51,910 nt of DNA from an uncultured Candidatus Saccharibacteria bacterium. Lineage in GTDB: Bacteria; Patescibacteriota; Saccharimonadia; Saccharimonadales; Saccharimonadaceae. The notes beneath the pieces were generated by a model. The model did no database searches. It was not told the DNA's origin and saw nothing but the letters and a program-made list of their open reading frames with translations. The first letter of the stretch is position 1. Each line of letters opens with the position of its first letter. The DNA lies in assembly GCA_937989565.1 (NCBI GenBank), contig CALKRM010000025.1, positions 1-51,910 on the forward strand, in the 5' to 3' direction. The position numbers and the translations under genes are program-made. Positions 48,696-51,910 of this stretch are shown piece after piece.

Positions 48696-49457
48696 GTGGA
48701 ACTTGAGCCAATTATAAAAGTCGATAAACTCGTTAAAACTTATGATGGAAATAACGTGGTCGACGGCGTGTCGTTTGAAGTTAAAAAGGGCGAGATATTT
48801 GGGATTCTTGGTCCTAACGGCGCAGGTAAAACAACAACGTTGGAAATGTTGGAAGCGCTTCGGTCAATTGATGGCGGCGTGGCTACCATTGACGGCATAG
48901 ATGTCGCTAAGAAACCTAAGGATATTAAGAATATAATTGGTATTCAGCTTCAGTCGACGGCTTTTTATGATAAGCTGACTTTGCGTGAACAATTGAAAAT
49001 GTTTGGTAGTTTATATGGTCGGACAGTTGACACTGAGGCGCTGCTTGCTAAGGTTCAATTGACAGAAAAGGCTAAGAATTACGTCGAGCAGCTTTCTGGT
49101 GGTCAAAAACAGCGTTTTGCGATTGCCTCGACGTTGGTGAATAATCCAAAAGTGTTGTTTCTGGACGAGCCGACCACGGGGCTTGATCCACAGGCGCGCC
49201 GAAATTTGTGGGATTTGATTAAGGAAATTCGCGACGAGGGAATTACGATTCTTTTGACGACGCATTATATGGATGAGGCGGAATTATTGTGTGATCGTCT
49301 GGCAATTATGGATAGTGGTAAGATTATCACAATTGATACGCCACATAATCTTATCCAGCAATTATTGGCGCGTGGTTTTAAGAAGGAACAAGTTGTCGAG
49401 CAGGCCAACTTAGAGGACGTGTTTATTGATTTAACAGGAAAGGCAATTCGGGATTAA
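48696..49457 (+). CDS. ABC transporter ATPase (ABC-2 exporter)
   Basis: About 253 residues. IIKVDKLVKTYDGNNVVDGV is followed by Walker A LGPNGAGKTTTLEML, signature LSGGQKQRFAIAS, Walker B VLFLDEPTTGLD and the switch LLTTHYMDEAE. I place the start at GTG 48696, with GAGGAG 7 nt upstream; the upstream open frame to 48624 passes through the -10 and has no conserved sequence. It pairs with the permease gene 1 bp downstream. The class includes drug, lipid and antimicrobial-peptide exporters. Confidence 0.93.
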   Translation: MELEPIIKVDKLVKTYDGNNVVDGVSFEVKKGEIFGILGPNGAGKTTTLEMLEALRSIDGGVATIDGIDVAKKPKDIKNIIGIQLQSTAFYDKLTLREQLKMFGSLYGRTVDTEALLAKVQLTEKAKNYVEQLSGGQKQRFAIASTLVNNPKVLFLDEPTTGLDPQARRNLWDLIKEIRDEGITILLTTHYMDEAELLCDRLAIMDSGKIITIDTPHNLIQQLLARGFKKEQVVEQANLEDVFIDLTGKAIRD

Positions 49458-49458
49458 C

Positions 49459-50577
49459 ATGAAAAAATATTGGATTGGAATATTCGGGCAAGTTCGCGCT
49501 CAGCAAAAGCGTTTCGTTCGAGATAAAATGGCGCTATTTTTCACCTTCCTTTTTCCGCTGATTTTTCTATTAGTGTTCGGGTCGGTTTTCAGTAATGATT
49601 CGACCAGTTTTAATATTGCAATTGTCAACAATTCGCAGACGGAATTTGCCAAAAGTTTCGTTAAAAATGCCAAAGAAAATTCGAAGGATTCGATTCTCAA
49701 GATTAAAGACGTCAAAGATATGAATGACGCACGTGAAAAGATGAAGCGGTCGGAGCTTAACGGTATTATTGAGCTTCCGAGTGATTTTGGCGCGATAAAA
49801 AATAATGGCAATCATCCTATTCCAACGGGCACAATGAACGTTATTTACTCCAAAGGTTCTGAGCAGACGGGCGGCGCGTTGGTGGCGGTGATGAATCAGA
49901 TTACCAATAGTATCAATAGTCAGATGGGTCAACCTGAAGCTCCGCTTAAAGCTGTTGGTAAAGCGATTGGTGATGAGCAATTAAAATCGTTTGACTACAT
50001 GTTTACAGGACTGTTAACTTTCAGCTTGATGAGTATGGGTATTTTTGGTCTATCTAACCAAATACCGGCTGAAAAGAAACGCGGTTTATATCGTCGATTA
50101 CGCGCGGCGCCATTTACTTCGGGTCAGTTAATCATCTCCACAGCAATCCATTATACGACGATCTCCTTGCTTAGTTTGGTGATGATGGTTATCGCTGGAA
50201 CGTTGATATTCCACTTTAATATGCGAGGCGATTGGGCGCTATTTGTAATGATGTCTGTATTGTCTGCATTTATGACTGTGGGTGTGGGGTTATTAATTGC
50301 TGGGTTGTCAGAGAACGAAGATCAGTCATCGTCATTAAGTAACTTAATCTCTTTCCCGATGATGTTTTTATCTGGCACGTTTTTTCCACTTCATCTATTT
50401 CCAGAATGGCTGCGAAGTATCGCTCAGTTTATTCCTCTGACTCCAGTTACGGATGGATTCCGGTTAATTATGACCGAACATGCAAGTTTTATGGAAGTCT
50501 TGCCACAATTCGGTATTATCGCGGCTTGGACTTTCGCTGTTTATTTCTTAGCCATTAAGCTATTTAGGTGGGAATAA
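49459..50577 (+). CDS. ABC-2 transporter permease
   Basis: A 372-residue protein of the YhgE/ABC2_membrane_3 build: one N-terminal helix (~22-42, ALFFTFLFPLIFLLVFGSVF), an extracytoplasmic domain (~45-175), then five helices with GIFGLSNQIPAEKKRGLYRR and FLSGTFFPLHLFPEWLR (the LxGxxFP signature). It works with the preceding ATPase. The substrate is unknown. A 107-bp gap to the convergent DsbA-like gene contains only a weak AAGC/GCTT hairpin followed by T's (about 50622-50643). Confidence 0.92.
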   Translation: MKKYWIGIFGQVRAQQKRFVRDKMALFFTFLFPLIFLLVFGSVFSNDSTSFNIAIVNNSQTEFAKSFVKNAKENSKDSILKIKDVKDMNDAREKMKRSELNGIIELPSDFGAIKNNGNHPIPTGTMNVIYSKGSEQTGGALVAVMNQITNSINSQMGQPEAPLKAVGKAIGDEQLKSFDYMFTGLLTFSLMSMGIFGLSNQIPAEKKRGLYRRLRAAPFTSGQLIISTAIHYTTISLLSLVMMVIAGTLIFHFNMRGDWALFVMMSVLSAFMTVGVGLLIAGLSENEDQSSSLSNLISFPMMFLSGTFFPLHLFPEWLRSIAQFIPLTPVTDGFRLIMTEHASFMEVLPQFGIIAAWTFAVYFLAIKLFRWE

Positions 50578-50684
50578 CTATTCAAGGATAGCGAAACAAA
50601 TAGAAAAACGTTATGTTTATCGTAAGCGGGTGCTTGTTATTTTTATCACGGGAGTTGCTTAATTCCGCGCGACAAATCAAATAA

Positions 50685-51401
50685 TTATTCGACGCCGCCG
50701 GCTTTAAGAATGCTTCTTAATCCGTTTTCTCCACCGACGAATCCGCTGGTTTGATAGTCGTTAATAACCATATATGGCAATCCATTCACGCCAAGAGAAA
50801 GAGCTTTTTGGGTATTGTCATCAATTTCTTTTTGGTGTGGTTTTTTGGTCATGCAGTCGGAAAATTGCGATTCATTCATGCCGACGTTTTTGGCGGAAGT
50901 TAGGAAATATTCCAGCGGAAGAGCAGGGATTTTCTTCGGCACAGCAACATTTTTTACGCCAATTCCTTTATCGAAATAATCGCTTTTAATGCGTGGGACG
51001 ATATCGTGGGTGTACTGCCAATATTTATCTTGATCAGCAGCACAAAACGCAGCGTGAGCACCAGTTTCGGTATTGTTGGTCATCTCTTTTAATAACGTTA
51101 CTACGCGATGCTCATAACGAACTTTGCCGGATTTAATATAGTCATTTTTGAAGAATTCTGTGCTGGTTGCGGCTTCGACCTCGGCGCAAAATGAACAAAA
51201 ATAGTCAGTATAATCAATGAATACGTTTTTCGCGTCAGCGGATCCTTGTGACATTTTTTCATTCCATGGTTTATTATCACCAATGTGACGATTCGGCGGG
51301 CGATTGACAATTCCATAGATAAACAAAGCTACAATTCCTACGATTACAATTCCCGAAAGAACCCAAATAAGTGCTATGCCTGATGATTTTTGTCGATTCA
51401 T
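50685..51401 (-). CDS. DsbA-like thiol-disulfide oxidoreductase, membrane-anchored
   Basis: A 238-residue protein with one N-terminal helix (~8-30) and a thioredoxin/DsbA domain outside. The active site is YFCSFC (Cys69/Cys72), a helical insert follows, and LGVNGLPYMVIND supplies the cis-proline loop. It probably introduces or reshuffles disulfides in exported proteins such as the Cys-containing surface proteins in this window. It overlaps the upstream membrane-protein gene by 4 bp (ATGA), a hint that the two are partners. Confidence 0.87.
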   Translation of the reverse strand: MNRQKSSGIALIWVLSGIVIVGIVALFIYGIVNRPPNRHIGDNKPWNEKMSQGSADAKNVFIDYTDYFCSFCAEVEAATSTEFFKNDYIKSGKVRYEHRVVTLLKEMTNNTETGAHAAFCAADQDKYWQYTHDIVPRIKSDYFDKGIGVKNVAVPKKIPALPLEYFLTSAKNVGMNESQFSDCMTKKPHQKEIDDNTQKALSLGVNGLPYMVINDYQTSGFVGGENGLRSILKAGGVE

Positions 51402-51910
51402 ATTTTCTCCTGTTTAGATAATTCTGTGTACATAAAAATAATTTGACCTGATTTATATAGCGAGAATAAACTGAGCAGTAAAGCCAGCAAAAGGACTATT
51501 GTGCTGGCGATATTTGCGGCGGTGGCGGCAGCAGCTCCTGAGAAAAATAGGGTTACAATTGGCAAGATTAGTGATGTTCCGCAGGGAACACAGCCGAGTC
51601 CAATTGTTGTGGCAATTGATGCGATTCCGCTTAATCCGACTTGTCGAGATATAGTTTTTTCATTATCGCGATTATTCTTTGCTGTAAAAATTACAGCGGC
51701 GATCGATACACCTTGAAGGATTGACACTACCATAAGCAGCGCGCCATTTGGTGAAGTGAAACTTTGTTTGAACATGTCTATAATCATTGAGCCGTGCAGC
51801 GCGATTTTATCGAGGATTGGTAAGCGCGACATCATCAGCGGCCCGTAAAAATTGGCGTTGATTGCGAAATAAATTATCACGGCGAAGGCGACGGTCGCGA
51901 CAATTGTTAT
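51398..51910 (-). CDS. Multi-pass membrane protein with an intramembrane CxxC (5' partial)
   Basis: The frame is open to the window edge, so the start lies beyond it; a GTG at 51880 is only an internal codon inside a hydrophobic helix. At least 170 residues are visible with four hydrophobic helices. The motif IGLGCVPCGTSLILP puts a Cys-x2-Cys at the start of a membrane helix, as in thiol-transferring membrane proteins (DsbD/CcdA-like, VKOR-like). Gene coupling to the DsbA-like protein supports a redox partnership. No family assigned. Confidence 0.7.
   Translation of the reverse strand: MTIVATVAFAVIIYFAINANFYGPLMMSRLPILDKIALHGSMIIDMFKQSFTSPNGALLMVVSILQGVSIAAVIFTAKNNRDNEKTISRQVGLSGIASIATTIGLGCVPCGTSLILPIVTLFFSGAAAATAANIASTIVLLLALLLSLFSLYKSGQIIFMYTELSKQEKI

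Noticed and set aside
1..51910. Alternative genetic code with UGA read as glycine (Gracilibacteria/Absconditabacteria)
   Set aside because: TGA serves as a true stop at tight overlaps (for example ATGA at 43567 and GTGA at 39407) and proteins end at expected lengths.
1..51910. CRISPR arrays, rRNA genes, insertion sequences
   Set aside because: No regularly spaced repeats, rRNA-like stretches, transposase motifs or terminal inverted repeats were seen on either strand.

Overview
The window looks like chromosome from a member of Candidatus Saccharibacteria (TM7, Patescibacteria/CPR). The evidence is tightly packed genes with frequent 1-50 bp overlaps, a type IV secretion (VirB4/TraC) block with wall-hydrolase genes, an anaerobic class III ribonucleotide reductase, a large glycan locus, and TGA used as an ordinary stop. 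No taxonomic marker could be searched, so the phylum call is an inference.

Layout. (1) 1-7.7 kb, plus strand: type IV secretion block with a TraC-like subunit (5' end outside the window), a VirB4 ATPase, a 999-aa membrane protein ending in a VanY-type peptidase, a secreted transglycosylase plus NlpC/P60-like hydrolase, and a small membrane protein. (2) 7.7-12.5 kb: replication-origin neighbourhood, dnaN and dnaA on minus, rpmH-rnpA-yidC-jag on plus. DnaA-box clusters lie on both sides of dnaA, and a DnaA-trio-like unwinding element lies before dnaN. (3) 12.5-36.3 kb: a cell-surface glycan locus of about 24 kb. It holds GtrA and several GT2/GT4 glycosyltransferases, a Wzm/Wzt ABC exporter, a secreted repeat protein resembling an actinobacterial family, a scar with a truncated DegT aminotransferase, a Gfo/Idh oxidoreductase, dTDP-rhamnose genes rfbBCDA, an initiating sugar transferase and a Wzy/WaaL-like protein. 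The 14.9-26.3 kb part looks richer in AT than its flanks. (4) 36.3-40 kb: LexA-like HTH protein, tRNA-Asn, a queuosine-precursor-type transporter, a glycosyltransferase, and an aminoglycoside-phosphotransferase-like plus P-loop kinase pair. (5) 40-46.9 kb: nrdD-nrdG behind a tandem NrdR-box promoter, followed by a flavin reductase, a long acidic Cys-containing protein and two unrecognised genes. (6) 46.9-51.9 kb: DUF167 protein, membrane-anchored polysaccharide deacetylase, ABC-2 exporter, and a DsbA-like protein with a CxxC membrane partner running off the end.

The strongest sequence-level signals are: an intact-looking origin whose DnaA box is TTTTCCACA; at least eleven genes whose -10 hexamer ends only 5-8 nt before the start codon, predicting widespread leaderless mRNAs; paired NrdR boxes exactly 32 bp apart; and a possible dedicated electron-delivery module behind the anaerobic reductase. 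No CRISPR array, rRNA, insertion sequence or transposase was seen. No gene-free stretch exceeds 300 bp; the longest are the dnaA-dnaN gap (245 bp) and the dnaA-rpmH gap (223 bp).
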